A stretch of DNA of 64,000 nt from Gorsachius magnificus (GCA_034008185.1 CM067081.1:17173821-17237820); one strand, 5' to 3'. Counted from the stretch's first letter, positions 12,188 through 25,110 are shown. The notes: generated by a model not told the origin, from the letters alone. Made by a program: numbers and translations.

Positions 12188-13904
12188 CAACACCTGCAAA
12201 CTCCTAACCAGTAATGCAGATACAATTAGAAGCACGGAACGAAAAAAAAAAAAAAAGAGAATAAAATTGGTGACAATGCTAGTTAATTTGTCAGGAAAGC
12301 CATAATCTGAATTCTCATTGACTGACATAGAGAAAGAAGGAAGATATTCCTGAATTTTTGGCATAAGAAATGGGATTTAGAGTTCAAAATAGAATAAAAA
12401 TAGGCAAAACACCTAGTCCAGCCCCAGGCTGCTCTGAAATAGGAGGACACTATCTGCTGTACCAGAGACAAAATTAACAGGAGAGGTCATTCACAGCCTG
12501 ACTTGATACTACTGCTCATAAGTAATAAACATGCATTATACATGGAATATGCTGGAGCGTGGCTGGCCTTCCATGGGGACTATAGAAAGTAACAAGGGCC
12601 ATTTCCTCAGGACATGAAAATAAAAATGACCTAGCAAGTTTCCCTTCTCCCTTAGGTCCTCTCTTCTCTAGATGAACATAAAGGGAATGAAGAACAGGAT
12701 GGAAGTGTGGAGCACAAAGGACAGTGTTTTTTTATAGTTACTTCTGGGTTGTGGGGTTTTTTTGGGGTTTTTTTTTTGCCAACAGGCACCAAACAGCTCT
12801 TGATTAGAATGATTTCATCCTCCAGATTATTATTTGAATTGTCATACTAGGAAATAACTCAACTGGATTCCTGTATTTGACCTACTAAATAATCAATTAT
12901 TTATACAACAGAGCACTGCCATCAGGAGACATCAGTCTCCCACATCAAAGTACCCAGCATGTGTTAGGGCATTCTTCTATGTTGTGAAAAATACAGAAAT
13001 AAATCCCGTCAGCTTGAAGAAGAATTGTGCCCACTGCCCACACCGTGCAGGAAGGGGCAGGATTTTGTAATCATCAGCACAGGCTTTAAGCATCACAAGT
13101 AGTCCACTCTTTTCTTCCCAAAAGGAACTATTTAGTGAGTTCAATGATGCTTCTGAAGCTTCAGGTCCTTTCCTCTGCCCCCTAATCTCTCTGTGATTTA
13201 GCAACATGACTACTTCAGATTACCAGGTGTCCATTAAAGGGAGTCTAGGATAACCACAAATGCCTGGCTAGCAATGCATTTTCTGTGCTACTATAAGCAG
13301 TAGGATTTGAAAACTTGCAAAATCCATGTGCTTGCGGAGTATCTTATGCAGGAAGCTCTCTTAGACAGGTTTTCAAAATACTGCACAGAGTTGGCTGCTT
13401 GTCATAAGCTACATATTGCTAATGCCTAGTGGAAAGGGTTTGAGCAATAGCAGTGTCTATTTGAAGCAGGCAGATTGGCGCTACATCCACCCAGTCACCA
13501 GAAAGCTCTGCGTAGCCTTTCAGTAAAGAAACAGAGTGGCTCCAGATGATAAGATTTGTTGGTACTCTCAAACACCATGCATTTATTTAATGGGATGGTG
13601 TGAAGACAGCTTGTCACAAGGGTGCAGCGAGAGCAGGGCCTGGGTGAGAGGAGCGAGGGACCAGTCCCCTTTGGGCAGTGCCTACACCTACAGGGTGTCT
13701 TGCCACTGTCCCAGAGGCAGGCAAGCAGGGCAGGGTGGTGACAGCACAGGGTCCTGTCAACAGCCCACTGATCATCAGGCAATGGCAAGGCAGCAAGTCA
13801 GTGCCAAGGTTTAGCCAGGAAATCCAAGCAATAATCCAGGAACAAGAGTAGAGGAAGATGCCCCTACAACAGGGCTCAGACATAGACTGGTAACCCAGGA
13901 CTAG
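12188..13904. other. Intergenic DNA, nothing recognised
   Basis: Low-complexity A- and T-rich tracts occur near 12242-12257 and 12754-12777. The more GC-rich patch at 13600-13800 carries overlapping ORFs on both strands with no recognisable product. No gene was supported. Confidence 0.5.
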
Positions 13905-14463
13905 GCTTAAGAATGTCAACAGCATCCTGGTGTGTATCAGAAATAGTGTGGGCAGCAGGACTAAGGAAATGATTGTGCCCCCATACTAGGCACTGGTGAG
14001 GCCACACCTCGAATACTGTGTTTAGTTTTGGATGCCTCACTACAAGAAGGACATTGAGATGCTGGAGCATGTCCAAAGAAAAGCAACAAAGCTGGTGAGG
14101 GGTCTGGAGCACAAGTCTTATCAGGAGTGGCTGAGGCAACTGGCGTTGTTTAGTCTGGAGAAGAGGAGGCTGAGGGAAGACCTTATCACTCCCTACAGCT
14201 ACCTGACAGGGGGGTCGGTCTCTTCTCCCAAGTAACAAGCAATAGGACAAGAGGAAATGGCCTCAAGTTGCATCAGGGAGGTTTAGATTGGATATTATGA
14301 AAATATTTTTCACCTAAAGGGTTGTTAAGCACTGGAGCAGGCTGCCCAGGGAAGTGGTGGAGTCCTCATCCCTGGAGGTATTTAAAAGATGGGTAGATGT
14401 CGTGCTTAGGGACATGGTTTAGTGGTGGACTTGGCAGTGTTAGATTAGTGGTTGGACTTGATG
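13905..14463 (+). mobile_element. CR1 LINE, 3' ORF2 part, interrupted by a second CR1
   Basis: Plus-strand CR1 covering the conserved C-terminal region of ORF2. It includes [14 protein letters not shown] coding, [20 protein letters not shown], a RGLEHKSY block, [13 protein letters not shown] and the [20 protein letters not shown] region, with stop codons in between. The body stops at GTTGGACTTGATGATC and CR1 sequence of the opposite strand begins. The missing last bases (AAGGTCTTTTCCAACCTAAA) reappear at about 14970-15000. This copy is therefore the older, host element of a nested pair. Confidence 0.9.
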
Positions 14464-14969
14464 ATCATAGAATCATAGAATCATAGAATGGTTTAGGTTA
14501 GAAGGGACCCCTAGAGGTCATCTAGTCCAACCCCCCTGCAGTGAGCAGGGACACCACTAACTAGATCAGGTTGCTCAGAGCCCCATCCAACCTGACCTTG
14601 AATGTTTCCAGGGATGGGGCTTCCACCACCTCTCTGGGAAACCTGTTCCAGTGTTTCACCACCCTCGTTGTAAAGAATTTCCTCCTTATATCCAGTTTAA
14701 ATCTACCCTGTTTTAGTTTAAAACCATTACCCCTTGTCCTGTCACAGCTGGCCCTACTAAAAAGATTATCCCCATCTTTCCTATAGGCCCCCTTTAGATA
14801 CTGAAAGGCCGTAATCAGGTCTCCCCGCAGCCTTCTCTTCTCCAGACTGAACAAGCCCAACCCCCTCAGCCTGTCCTCATAGGAGAGGTGCTCCAGCCCT
14901 CGGATCATTTTTGTAGCCCTCCTCTGGACCTGCTCCAACAGTTCCATGTCCTTCTTGTGCTGAGGGCAC
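14464..14969 (-). mobile_element. CR1 LINE nested inside an older CR1
   Basis: Minus-strand CR1 whose tail (ATAGAATCATAGAATCATAG) starts right after the GATGATC of the host CR1. Its body carries the C-terminal ORF2 coding region: [45 protein letters not shown], and [13 protein letters not shown] at the end. This matches the young subfamily of the copy at 25318-26492. It is 5'-truncated near 14966. The reading frame is open for about 140 codons (14561-14983), but the RT domain itself is absent. Confidence 0.92.
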
Positions 14970-15000
14970 AAGGTCTTTTCCAACCTAAATGATTCTGATT
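14970..15000 (+). mobile_element. Remaining 3' end of the host CR1
   Basis: AAGGTCTTTTCCAACCTAAA followed by TGATTCTGATT is the normal 3' terminus and short tail of the CR1 that starts at 13905. It is displaced about 0.5 kb by the inserted minus-strand CR1. Confidence 0.85.
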
Positions 15001-17906
15001 AAGTGGAGCCCTCAGGCAGGAGGTGTGGGGAGGACCCAGGTGAGGCTGGTCAGAGCCATCAAGGAATATTTGTGCCCTCAGGACCCCTACAACTGTATGT
15101 AAGGTGAACTGTTCTGCACCTAACAATCATGTGCAGAAATATTTGTCATTCAAACCAAAGTGCAAATCTCAGAAATGGAAAATGGAAAGTACTGGGCTGT
15201 AAAATAATAGCATGTTGCCCTTTGCAATCTTAGCTCACTTTAAAAGAGTTGTTTTCACCTTTCCCAATGAAACTGTGACATAGCTAAATTGATTTACAAA
15301 AGCTTTTAAAATAGAAATATGTTGGATTTTAAAAACTGCTCATTTTCTAGTACTCTCACAAAACAGAGGTTGTATGCACCCTTATTAGGACAATCAGCAA
15401 TTCATCAAAACGATGGTGCTTCTATAATGTGATCTGTTGGTAGCACCATACAGAAAACAGAGCAGGTGCCTGAGCCTTAAGGAAGACTCAACAATAATGT
15501 TTCTATCCTGTTTTGCATTTCCAGAATACATGAAACTACCTCATGAACTACTGCTAGCTGCAGTGGTAGCACAGGGGAGACAGTGATACTGTCTCTGATT
15601 TGCAATCCTCACCCACCCAGTCTGTACTGGGAACTTACATCAGCATCTACCTCTTTTCCTGATTGTCTCACTGGTTTTGTCTGCTTTCAGTACCCAATTA
15701 TCTCATTTTCCTACAGTAGTGTTCAATAAATTCATTTTCTTAAAAAGACTAAGAAGTCCTGGCATTCTACCAGCATTTGAAGGCATCATCGCAGTGTGAT
15801 ATTTTAAAAGTGTCAGAGTGAATGCATGATCCAGCTCCAGAAGAAGACTGACACTTGCCACCAAGATTTGCCTGGTTTACTTACAGCTTATCATGTCTTG
15901 TGCTGGTTGTTTTGCTTGTGAATCAGGATATATATATAAAATCAATATGTATGGAAAACTTTCTATTCTCTACCAGTCAGTGAAAAGGTTTTTATTTCTT
16001 TTTTCAAATGATTTGGGACCATCTTACATCAGTCAATTTTGGACTCCTGGAATAATCAAAACCTCTTTAAAAAACAATAAGCTTGCTTGAAATTTTATCT
16101 GTTTACTAACAGAATTTGCTGATAGTGATTGCCTGTTCATAGCTTTTATTACTCTCTTCCTATATTTTCTAATAAAATTTACATCTGCAATATATCAATA
16201 AATACATGATCAAGTTTGTTTATAAAAAGAATATGTACTAGATGGAAAAAATCAATATATTAACTTTGTATGTTAACAGCTAATTTATAGTAGCATTTAA
16301 CATTAACTTCATGCAGTTGCTTCACCATTCCTGGCCAGTGTTCACAAGAGGGGAAAAAAAAAGGCTTCTCTGTTGTTAGGCAACAGGGACTATACAGAAA
16401 AGCTTCTGTACCTGATACACGTTGTTTAAAAATATTCTAATAACCTAAACTTCTACTCAGAATTACTGCTTGTCTTCACTACATTCTTGAATCAATGACA
16501 CCTCTAGGTCTTATCACATACAAATAAACAATCAGACAGCATTATTTTTCAGGCCTAAAGACAGACTAACATATGGGCAACAATTAACTTTTTAAGAAGT
16601 ACCATTCAGCAGTCATTTTCCAGTACCACTCTAGAAACCAACTTATCTTTTTTCTCACAGTAAAGGTGACTTTCCATTACTGAATTTCATACACCTCAGT
16701 TCCTTAGAGATTTTCCAAATTACAGTAGCTCTGTGCCTCACAGTTTTCTTCTGACCCAACAACAAAATATGTGTTAATGACTAAAAAAAACCCCTAACCA
16801 ACAGCATTTCTGAAATTTTAGCAACCCTACTAAGTATCATGGTTGCTGCCTAAAAGCCTTTGACTTTGATACTATATATGAGTAGATTAGTTTGCTTTTA
16901 GGCTAGAAGAAAAGTCCAGTAGCACAGGAAAAAAAAAAAGAGCAATGAAAAGGACATGCCAAGATTACATGACACTTTCGTTTCAGTTGGAGACCCAAAT
17001 ATTGGCCTCCTTCTGCTCCAATTTCAATTTTGTTGTGATATCAAGCATAACACCATTTCAGAGGAACAATACCATCAACACTAAATCAACCACATGTGGC
17101 AAGCCCACATTTATAAATTACTGTAACAGATTCATATTTTCTGGGGAATATCTATGGGCAAATCATAAACCTGAATGTTAAATTTTGTACCTGTGTCTCC
17201 TCTGTATGGCATCTTTTGTCTATACATCTGATAAGCTTAATAGTAATTTTAACAAGACTTTTACAGGTAAAACGTTTATAGCTGAAACACCCCAAATTAC
17301 CCCTGGTTATTTTACATAGCAGTACAAGAAGAAAAAAAAGACAGTGAATGTGCAAATATGTCTCTTAAAAAGTCTGTTCACTTTTTGAACATCTTCCCTA
17401 CTGCCAAAGAATATGAATGCTGGAGCTTCTGAAAAACTGGTGACATGGCAGCAAAAATTCAGGGGAGAAATTCTTTTCATTTCAAACTCATTAACTTCCT
17501 GAAAACAACAGCTTTTGAGCAGGAAGCTGGTATTCCACCACTACAAATGTAAGTTATAATCCTGAACCAAAATGAGAGCCCAGCCCACAAGGCAGAAGTT
17601 AGAGGTGAGAGACATTGCCGGGCTCCACGAAAAGAGGCCTTTAAATAATACGCAATAAATACAAATGCAGTCTTCTTTTAAAGCCTAGTTCTACAGTTGT
17701 GCTCAAAAACCATGAACCATGAACCACACGATGAATGTGTGTAAATGTTCACTGAGACTTAGAGTAAAGGTCAAAGTATATAATACCAGTCAGTCAATCA
17801 GTCAAACAACTGTTTCCATTGATTTTCACAGATTGCTCTTTGGACACACAGTATTTAAACCATTTGCTGCTGTAAGTTATGGAGCATCACAACGGTCCTT
17901 CCTCAT
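15001..17906. other. Intergenic DNA, nothing recognised
   Basis: AT-rich unique-looking DNA with short A-runs (for example near 16928). No exon, RNA gene or repeat family was identified on either strand. Confidence 0.55.
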
Positions 17907-18454
17907 TGTCCTGGTTTCAGCTGGGACAGAGTTAATTTTCTCCCTAGTAGCTGGCATAGTGCTGTGTTTTGTATTTAGTACTAGAAGAATGTTGATAACA
18001 CCCTGATGTTTTAGTTGTTGCTGGGTAGTGCTTAGTCTAGTCAAGGGCTTCTCAGATCTCAGCTCTGCCAGGTGCACAAGAAGCTGGGAGGGGACATAGT
18101 CAGGACAGCTGACCCAAACTGGCCAAAGGGGTGTTCCAGACCATATGACATCATGCTCAGTATATAAGCTGGGGGAAGAAGGAGGAAGGAGGGGATGTTC
18201 GGACCGATGGCATGATGGAGCCCTGCTTTCCTGGGGATGGCTGCACACCTGCCTGCCCATGGGAAGTGGTGAATGAATTCCTTGTTTTGCTTTGCTTGTG
18301 TGCACAGCTTTTGCTTTACCTATTAAACTGTCTTTATCTCAGCCCATGAGTTTTCTCAATTTTACCCTTTGGATTCTCTCCCCCATCCCATTGTGGGGGG
18401 AGTGAGCGAGCTGCTGTGTGGTGCTTAGTTGCCAGCCAGGGTTAAACGATGACA
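17907..18454 (+). mobile_element. Solo LTR of an endogenous retrovirus
   Basis: A complete 548-bp LTR bounded by TGTCCTGG and GATGACA (TG...CA ends). It has a TATATAAG box at 18161-18168 and an ATTAAA polyadenylation signal at 18322-18327, with a T-rich downstream stretch and a C-rich block. The flanking 5 bp are CTCAT and CCCAT, so a 5-bp target duplication with one mismatch is likely. No internal viral genes lie on either side, so it is a solo LTR left by recombination. The middle (18180-18310) matches the split LTR at 5.0-7.8 kb but differs from the copies at 29.0 and 34.2 kb. Confidence 0.92.
18161..18168 (+). promoter_or_regulatory. TATA box of the LTR
   Basis: TATATAAG about 250 bp from the 5' end of the LTR, upstream of its polyadenylation signal. 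This is the expected place for the LTR core promoter. Activity is not known. Confidence 0.6.
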
Positions 18455-21400
18455 CCCATACTTCAGCTTTTTATTTCACATAGTAGTATCCTAGTCATTT
18501 TAGTATCTCCTTCTTGAAACATGATGAACCATTCTTCATTATATTAACCTTGACTAGTTCTTCAGAGATAGTAGAATTATTTGTATGTGGAGTTACATAT
18601 GTGAATAACTTTACAGGATCAAGGCCTTGTTGTGTAAATATTTGGGACATGCACTATGTGTAAGGTATATTTAAATTGTACGGTTGAACTTGGTCCTACA
18701 TTTGAGAACATAATACACAAATAGTCAAACTTTTCAAGTTTACATATTATAATTTACTAAACTCCTATTAACACTAATTGATAGGTTGCTTTGATGTACT
18801 GACACTTTGGGATTCATCTTGTATCAAGGAAATCCTAAAGCAACTGCAGTAAGCCTTGACCATTTGGAAAGCATTCAAGTGTGTCTAAATCTATCCCAGC
18901 TATCACTGTTTTAACTATTACCTGTCATCCTCCTCAGCTAGCTCCTGCCTCTCTAGTTGGCTGGGTTTTGTTTCCTATTATAACTTTTTTGGTGGACCAT
19001 TCAAAGGAGCAAACTATTTCCTTCATGCGTACAGTACCTGAAGGACTCTCAGAACTTTTTAACATTAGTAACAAGAGCAACTTCAAATATCTTGGAATTC
19101 AGACCATTGAATTTCTACAAGATTTCTTTCTTCCTCTGCCTGAGGAAATAGGTCTAAACTATTGAGAAACATTTTCTGCTAAAAAGTTCAACCAACTCTG
19201 TATAAATTTAAGAGCTGAAGAAAAACTATGAAAACTGACACTGTTTAAGAGAAAATGTCACCACCAATTTTTTTGAAATGTTATCTGTATAGCAGTCTGT
19301 TTTTCAATTGTTACAGTTTTCAGTAGTTTTGCATATATGAAGATGGCTATACATTAACATTTCCTCCCTTTCTGTCATTGCTGAGCATTTCTAGAGCTAC
19401 CAAGGGAGAAATACAGCAATTTTGGTTTCATGAAAAACAGTAATGATTGAAACCTATACCTTTCCAGACCATTTTCTCTTGTTTTTCTGGTAAGTTTGGC
19501 ACATTCCAAGACTTTTTATGTTGGAATTTGACCATGTCTTTAGGTTCAGAATTAGCTTAAAATATTTATTCCCTCATTGTAACCACAATGTATGTCAGTA
19601 TTTTCACTTGCACGTACCAAGTGCTCTCAAACTGTGAGATTAGCTTTCCTGATGCAGCTTTGATCTCTTCCAGAGCAAGAGGTACCAAGCCCAGGGAAAA
19701 CACCAAAATCATCATTCATTTTCTCTTATTTTTCTCCTTCTGGGATACAACAAACCTAGGACTTTCTAATCTATGATGGTTCTGATTTTTGCTGACTTCC
19801 AAGCAGAAGCAAGCTGGCAAAGCAAGAAACAATGGCAGGTAGGTATGTACATCCAGATGTTGTAAACTATCACAGTAGTGTGCTATTTCCAAAGGACTAT
19901 TAGAAAGAAGTTAATCCATGGGTATTTCCTTTTTTTTTTTTTTCCCCCTCAGCAGAGGAAACATACTAGGGTTTTTTTATTTTTTATTTTGCAAGGTTGT
20001 TTGGTTTGTTTTTTTTTTTTTCAAACTTAATGGCACTTTTACCAATAAGCCATTAAATCAACTTTCCAAAGGTATGTGTTGGGGGGAGGAATAATTAGGA
20101 AGAAAGTTGCTTGGTGCAGGATTTCTGGATGAGCTAGATTCTCTTCAACTTTGAAATAACATATTTTAAACTGGACACTCAAGCCAGGTATGCAGGTATC
20201 CAGCTATGGGGTGAGAAGTCGTATGAAGAACGGAAGCTTGAAAAGAAATTGCATAATTAGAATTACTTCCTCAGTGTGGTAGGCCAGACAATATGGATGG
20301 AATAAAAGAATAGGAAGAGAAAGGGTTAAAATAATGCATCAGTCTACCTGCTACAATGAATTTTCCCTTATTTTACAGTATTTAGTGATCAATCTGATCT
20401 TGTTTTAAGCTGTTTAAAATTAAGGACATATTTGTTCCCTTACGTCAAGATCCCCAGCTCTCAATTCCCATGTCAATGACATCTTCAGCTAGTGTCAATG
20501 GCAGGTCTTAAACTACAGATACCAAATATTTTACTAAAAAAGCTAAATATACCTAATGTTTCCCTATTTCCTAAAACTTCAGTAAAAAGCTTCCAATTTT
20601 TTTTTGTGTGAGAACCTATTAACTCATGAGTGTGCTCTTATTAGACACTGTGTGTTTTCAAACCACTTTCTGTAGAAACCTGCTTGTTCGTGCCAAAAAA
20701 GAAACATATATTTCTTACGTCAGCTCTCATTCTTGAAGATAAACCTGCTTAGAACATAAGTTCAGAAGTTTCCTGGCTCCTTTAGGGCTCACAAAATATT
20801 TTGTTCTTTTTTCTTTTTTTTTTTTTAGTTAAACTTTAATCATGTTACTGGTTTTGGATAGCAGTTTAAGATCCATTTTTCCATGTAGGTAGACATAAAT
20901 GTGTTCAAAAGACACGGACCATTATGAGGAAAATTTAAGAAAAGACAAGTACAGTTTCTAATATAATTTTGAAGTAAGCAATAATTAGGCTTAAGAAATA
21001 TCTTTTTCTCAGTTTGACAGCCAGTAGTTACCATGTTGGAGCTGCTTTTTTACTTCCTTCTAAGTATTACGCTATGCAAGAAGAAAAGGTCTATGATATA
21101 TGACAGTAAAATCAAGCACTTAGAACTGTGAAAATCAAGGAAATGGAACTGCATTTGTGATTTTAAATTTGTTCCTTTTTAGACATACATTATTTATCAT
21201 AAACTGTCATTACACAATTACTTTGAACATTTTTCACATAATTCTGACTCGGTGTGTAGTCATTACTCAAGTGAGTAAATATTTAGTGGCAAATTTCAAC
21301 CCATCTTTACCTACAAAAAACTTCAAGGAAGTGAATATACTACAAAAAAGCATTGGCTAATAACATCAGGAAACACTGAATTTTAAATGTTCTCCTGCAT

Positions 21401-22230
21401 TAAATGCTCCTGAATATATATATATATAACATTTATTGATATGACCAATCAAGCATCCTTTCTCTAGGGCTGCTGTTTCTCCTTCTGGGACTATATTGTA
21501 GCCTAAATCGCAAAAACGTCAAAAAATGTTGAACATGGAAATCCACACTGCTCGGTGCCCCTGGTAGCCCTCAGTACTGTGAGGCAGTCTATAGTGGATG
21601 GAAACAAAGGAGACATTTCATCTTGTGCATCTGTTCATGATAAATGCAAAGACATTTTCCTTTAGGAACAGTTTCCTTCAAAACCAATTTGTTCTCTATA
21701 ATCTAATAAAATCAACAAAAGAATTAAAAAAGGGTAGAAAGCCTACTGAATGTAATGATGAAGATACTAAGAGGGATTCAGAGATTTTACTGTCTGGAGA
21801 TATAACACAACATATATATGTACATACACAAACCTTTAACTTAAAAATGAAAGAAGGAGTGAAGAATAGTTGGCAAAATTCCCCAAAAGCCTTTCAAGTA
21901 AGTAACATAAAATGACAGATTCTTACATTAATAACATTATTCCTATATTGTTTTGTAAAACTACTAAATGTGTTCCTTTTAATATTCAAACTTGCACAAA
22001 ACCGCACGTCACTTCACATTTTCTTATGGGTTTTCTTTTTAAATTCTCTGCATATCTTTAAGCGCTTAGTTTAGGCTGCCACAGACAAATACACAGACAC
22101 ACACGGAGGAATTAACAACACTTGTTTCCAAGATTGTACCTGGTCTTGCTGTGGTTTCTGTCACTGACTCTGTCCTGGTCTCGCTGTACCTACCGGCTGT
22201 CGGTGCCCAGGCGCTGCTGTGAGGAGAGGC
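18455..22230. other. Intergenic DNA with simple repeats
   Basis: No gene was seen. T-runs occur at about 19930-19944 and 20010-20022, near 20815-20827 there is a T-run, and an AT dinucleotide repeat lies at 21414-21428. The rest is AT-rich and unremarkable. Confidence 0.55.
21414..21428. repeat. AT microsatellite
   Basis: About seven AT dinucleotides in a row. Confidence 0.85.
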
Positions 22231-22365
22231 CGGTTCTGGACAGTTCCAGCCGGTTCCAGGCAGTTCCAGCTGGTTCCAGCTGGTTCCGGTTCCAGGCGGT
22301 TCCAGCCAGTTCCAGCCGGTTCCAGGCGGTTCCAGCCGGTTCCAGCCAGTTCCAGCTGGCTCCAG
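22231..22365. repeat. 10-bp minisatellite, about 14 units
   Basis: Tandem units of CGGTTCCAGC or CAGTTCCAGC run from 22231 to 22365. Nearly all are exactly 10 bp, with one short 6-bp unit at 22281-22286. Variation is mostly G/A at unit position 2 and C/G at position 10. Because 10 is not a multiple of three, every frame stays open and gives shifting W-N-R-L-E-P-A-G-T peptides, so the ORFs here are artefacts. The repeat runs directly into an LTR remnant at its right edge. Confidence 0.93.
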
Positions 22366-22745
22366 TGGTCCCACCACAGGGCATGGCTCAGCCCCTCAGA
22401 CAAGATGGAGGCACCTCTGGGAGAGCATATTTAAGAAAGGGCACAACGCCTCATGGCGGTGTGAGGGGTGAGGAAAAGGAGTGAAACAGCCCTGTGAACA
22501 CCAGGGTCAGTGCAGCAGGAGGGGAGAAGGTGCTGCAGGCACTGGAGCAGGGATTCCCCTGCAGCCTGTGGAGGAGGCCACAGTGGAGGAGATACCCAGG
22601 CTGCAGCCGTGGAGGACCCCACGCCACAGCAGGTGGGTATTTTCTGAAGAAAGCTGCCGCCGTGGAGAGCCCACGCTGGAGCAGGGGAAACGCGTGAGGA
22701 GGAAGGAGCAGCAGAAGGAGCTGTTATGGACTGACCACAACCCCC
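22357..22745 (+). mobile_element. LTR remnant, long TGTATTGG family
   Basis: Plus-strand fragment of the family found complete at 35111-36097 and 60305-61428. Shared blocks are CTGGCTCCAG, GCACCTCTGGGAGAGCATAT with TTAAGAAAGGG (the TATA-like region), CAGCCCTG, GGATTCCCCTGCAGCCTGTG, repeated GGAG-rich units ending in CTGGAGCAGGGGAAA, and TTATGGACTGACCACAACCC. The R-U5 end is missing and the 5' end dissolves into the minisatellite. It has no coding role. Confidence 0.85.
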
Positions 22746-24409
22746 ATCCCCCGTTATTTTGCAAAACTAACATTTTAAGAAGTCTCTCTTTATGAATTCT
22801 GTTTACTCTGAAGTTAACTAGAGCAATATTTTTTATTATATTTGATAAAGAAAAATACATCAATATACTTGAGATTGACCTTTCCAAGAACACTTCCTTT
22901 TTATTGGGTGTACCCAATAACAGTCTTCAGTATAATTTTTCCTCCATGAAACCTGTTAGACATCTCAGGTAAAGAATTCTCACAAATATTTAATACATGC
23001 AATATTTGTCATGCATTATCAGAAGTCGTGTATATTTTTTCAATTAGTAGGTTTTAATTAAATCTTTCCAGAAACATCTGATTACAGATCAAGTCATAAT
23101 TTTTGGAAGTTAGAAAGTTCAAAATTCTCAACTGTTGAGTAGCAGATAATTGCCAGTGAAATCTAAGGAAATAATTGTTTTTTAAACTTCTTAGTACTTT
23201 GCAGTGTTTCTTGAGTATCTCTTAAGATGTAATTAGAAATAAAACCACACATGTCTTGATTTGTCTACACTGCTATGCTAGAAACTTCTGATCTGGTCTG
23301 GTCTGATGCTATAGCGAATGACTGTTGGCTGCTTTGACTTATGAAGTCCTGCTTTTCCTAACGTGTGAGAAGGATTTTCAGATCCCTCCCTGCACTTCAT
23401 GCCAGCACAGGTATCCGGCTACTTGCATTTCTACTATCTATTTTAAAACTAACTTGGTATCTCTAACCTACACCAGGGTCACAGAAATAACTGCCACCTA
23501 GAGCTACTCACAGATGATTTGGTTGCACAAGCCATGACAGCTTCTGTTGATTCTATCTTAATATCATTAACCTATGAAGATACATTCAACATAACCGCAG
23601 CCTGCCACACTGAACTTCATAAAGTAGTTCAAATCATTGTTTGCTGCAGGTCATTAAGAAACTAGTAAACAGACTATTCGACAATGATGCTAATGTAAAT
23701 TTTCCATGACAGCAGTCACTGCTATCCTGCTGACAAATGATAATGTCATTGCAACGTGTCCTTAGAGCTCAGTAATTACTTCTGTATTCATGAGTGTATT
23801 TGGCTGGAAGTTTGCCTGATCTGAATGTACGGTGCATGTATGACAGGAATATGCTCGAAATACCTCTAAAGAAATAAACTGTTCACCTGGGGCATTACAG
23901 TTTTCTTCCCGCCACTCAAGATTCTTCCTGAAATACTGCATTATTGAACTATTGCTTTAGCTCCTTACCTTACAAGACAATGCAATAAGAAAACATTTCA
24001 AGGAACAAAAAGTGAAACACTTCTAAAGAAATGCAATAAACTAGCTTTAAGAGTGTCCAGTCCGCCTATGTGAAACAGGCTTTTGTTATTTCAACCACCA
24101 CTAGCATAGTTTGAAGCACAGTTTTATGATGGTGATTCTTTCAAGCAGTTTTTAAACCTTCTAAACTATTTGAAGGACATCTGAATTTTAGTAGTTAAGA
24201 CACAATATCTAATATTTCTAAATGAGTTTTATATATTAAAGTGTCCATGACCTATTTAAATTTACCTCCAAGTGCATAAAGAAATAAATAATGCTGTATT
24301 TGAAGCATCAGTGATTACATGTGAGAAGTCATATTAGATGGGGATAGTCTCAGACAACAAGAAACTATATATCTTTAAAAGAGGAATAATGGGCAATCAA
24401 AAGAAAACA
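22746..24409. other. Intergenic DNA, nothing recognised
   Basis: AT-rich unique-looking sequence. No gene or repeat family was recognised. Confidence 0.5.
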
Positions 24410-25110
24410 GAACACTTCACCTAACTACAGACTACAGAAAAATTGAATAGATGCATAAATGGTGAACTTACAAGCACCTGAAGGATAATAAAAATACCCA
24501 ATATGGATTTTTCAAGAACAATGTCAAGCCAAGCTAATCTCCATCTTGGATAGGACAACTGGAATACTGGTTAAGAAGAAGAAGAAATTTGCTGTATCTT
24601 GGGTACAGTAAGACTTTTAATATTTTCCATATTAAATTCTCACAGGAAAATGAGGGAAATTTTGCCTACATGAAAAAAACCATAAAGACAGTGTGCAACT
24701 GCTTGAAAAGCTCTTCTCAAAGAATAGTTATCAGTACCAAATGGGGATTTTCTTTCAAGCTGTTTCCCTCAGAGATTCCAGGCCCAACTCTTCAACATTT
24801 TAATTTAAAATATGCATTACAAAGTAAATGGATAAAATTTGTAGATGAAGTCAGGATGTGTTATGGTTACAGAAGTCTGGAGAACAACTTCAAAATTCAA
24901 AACTGTTATAATAAAGACATAATGCAGAATTTAAAAAAAAGAAAGAAAGTTCAGAGCACAATAACTAGTACAGACAAATGAACACTTAAGATGCCAAATA
25001 TGAGGAAAAAGGACCTGCAAGTTTAAGTGTATTAGAAATGACTTGTGAGTCAACAGTGCAATATTATGGCAAAAGAAGGAAAGGAAAAATCTTGCATTGT
25101 CAAGAATTTT
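24410..25110 (+). mobile_element. Ancient CR1 relic, RT region
   Basis: Plus-strand CR1 of the old amniote type. CACCTGAAGGATAATAAAAA and ATATGGATTTTTCAAGAACA correspond to the H-L-x-D-N and Y-G-F-x-K-N readings before RT motif A. The stretch from 24589 reads LGYSKTFNIF, matching the YLDFSKAFD motif. CTCTTCTCAAAGAATAGTTA matches the S-Q-R-V-V block, and GAGTCAACAGTGCAATATTA at the end matches the MSQQCN block. A 130-codon ORF (24589-24981) stays open by chance, but the motifs are eroded and the QGS and FADD sites are unrecognisable. It is the longest of the ancient copies here. Confidence 0.75.

Noticed and set aside
22231..22365. CRISPR-like array
   Set aside because: Units are contiguous 10-mers without spacers, in a vertebrate genome.
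22066..22484. Repeat proteins rich in W-N-R-L-E-P-A-G-T
   Set aside because: The 10-bp minisatellite keeps all frames open; there is no conserved start or domain.
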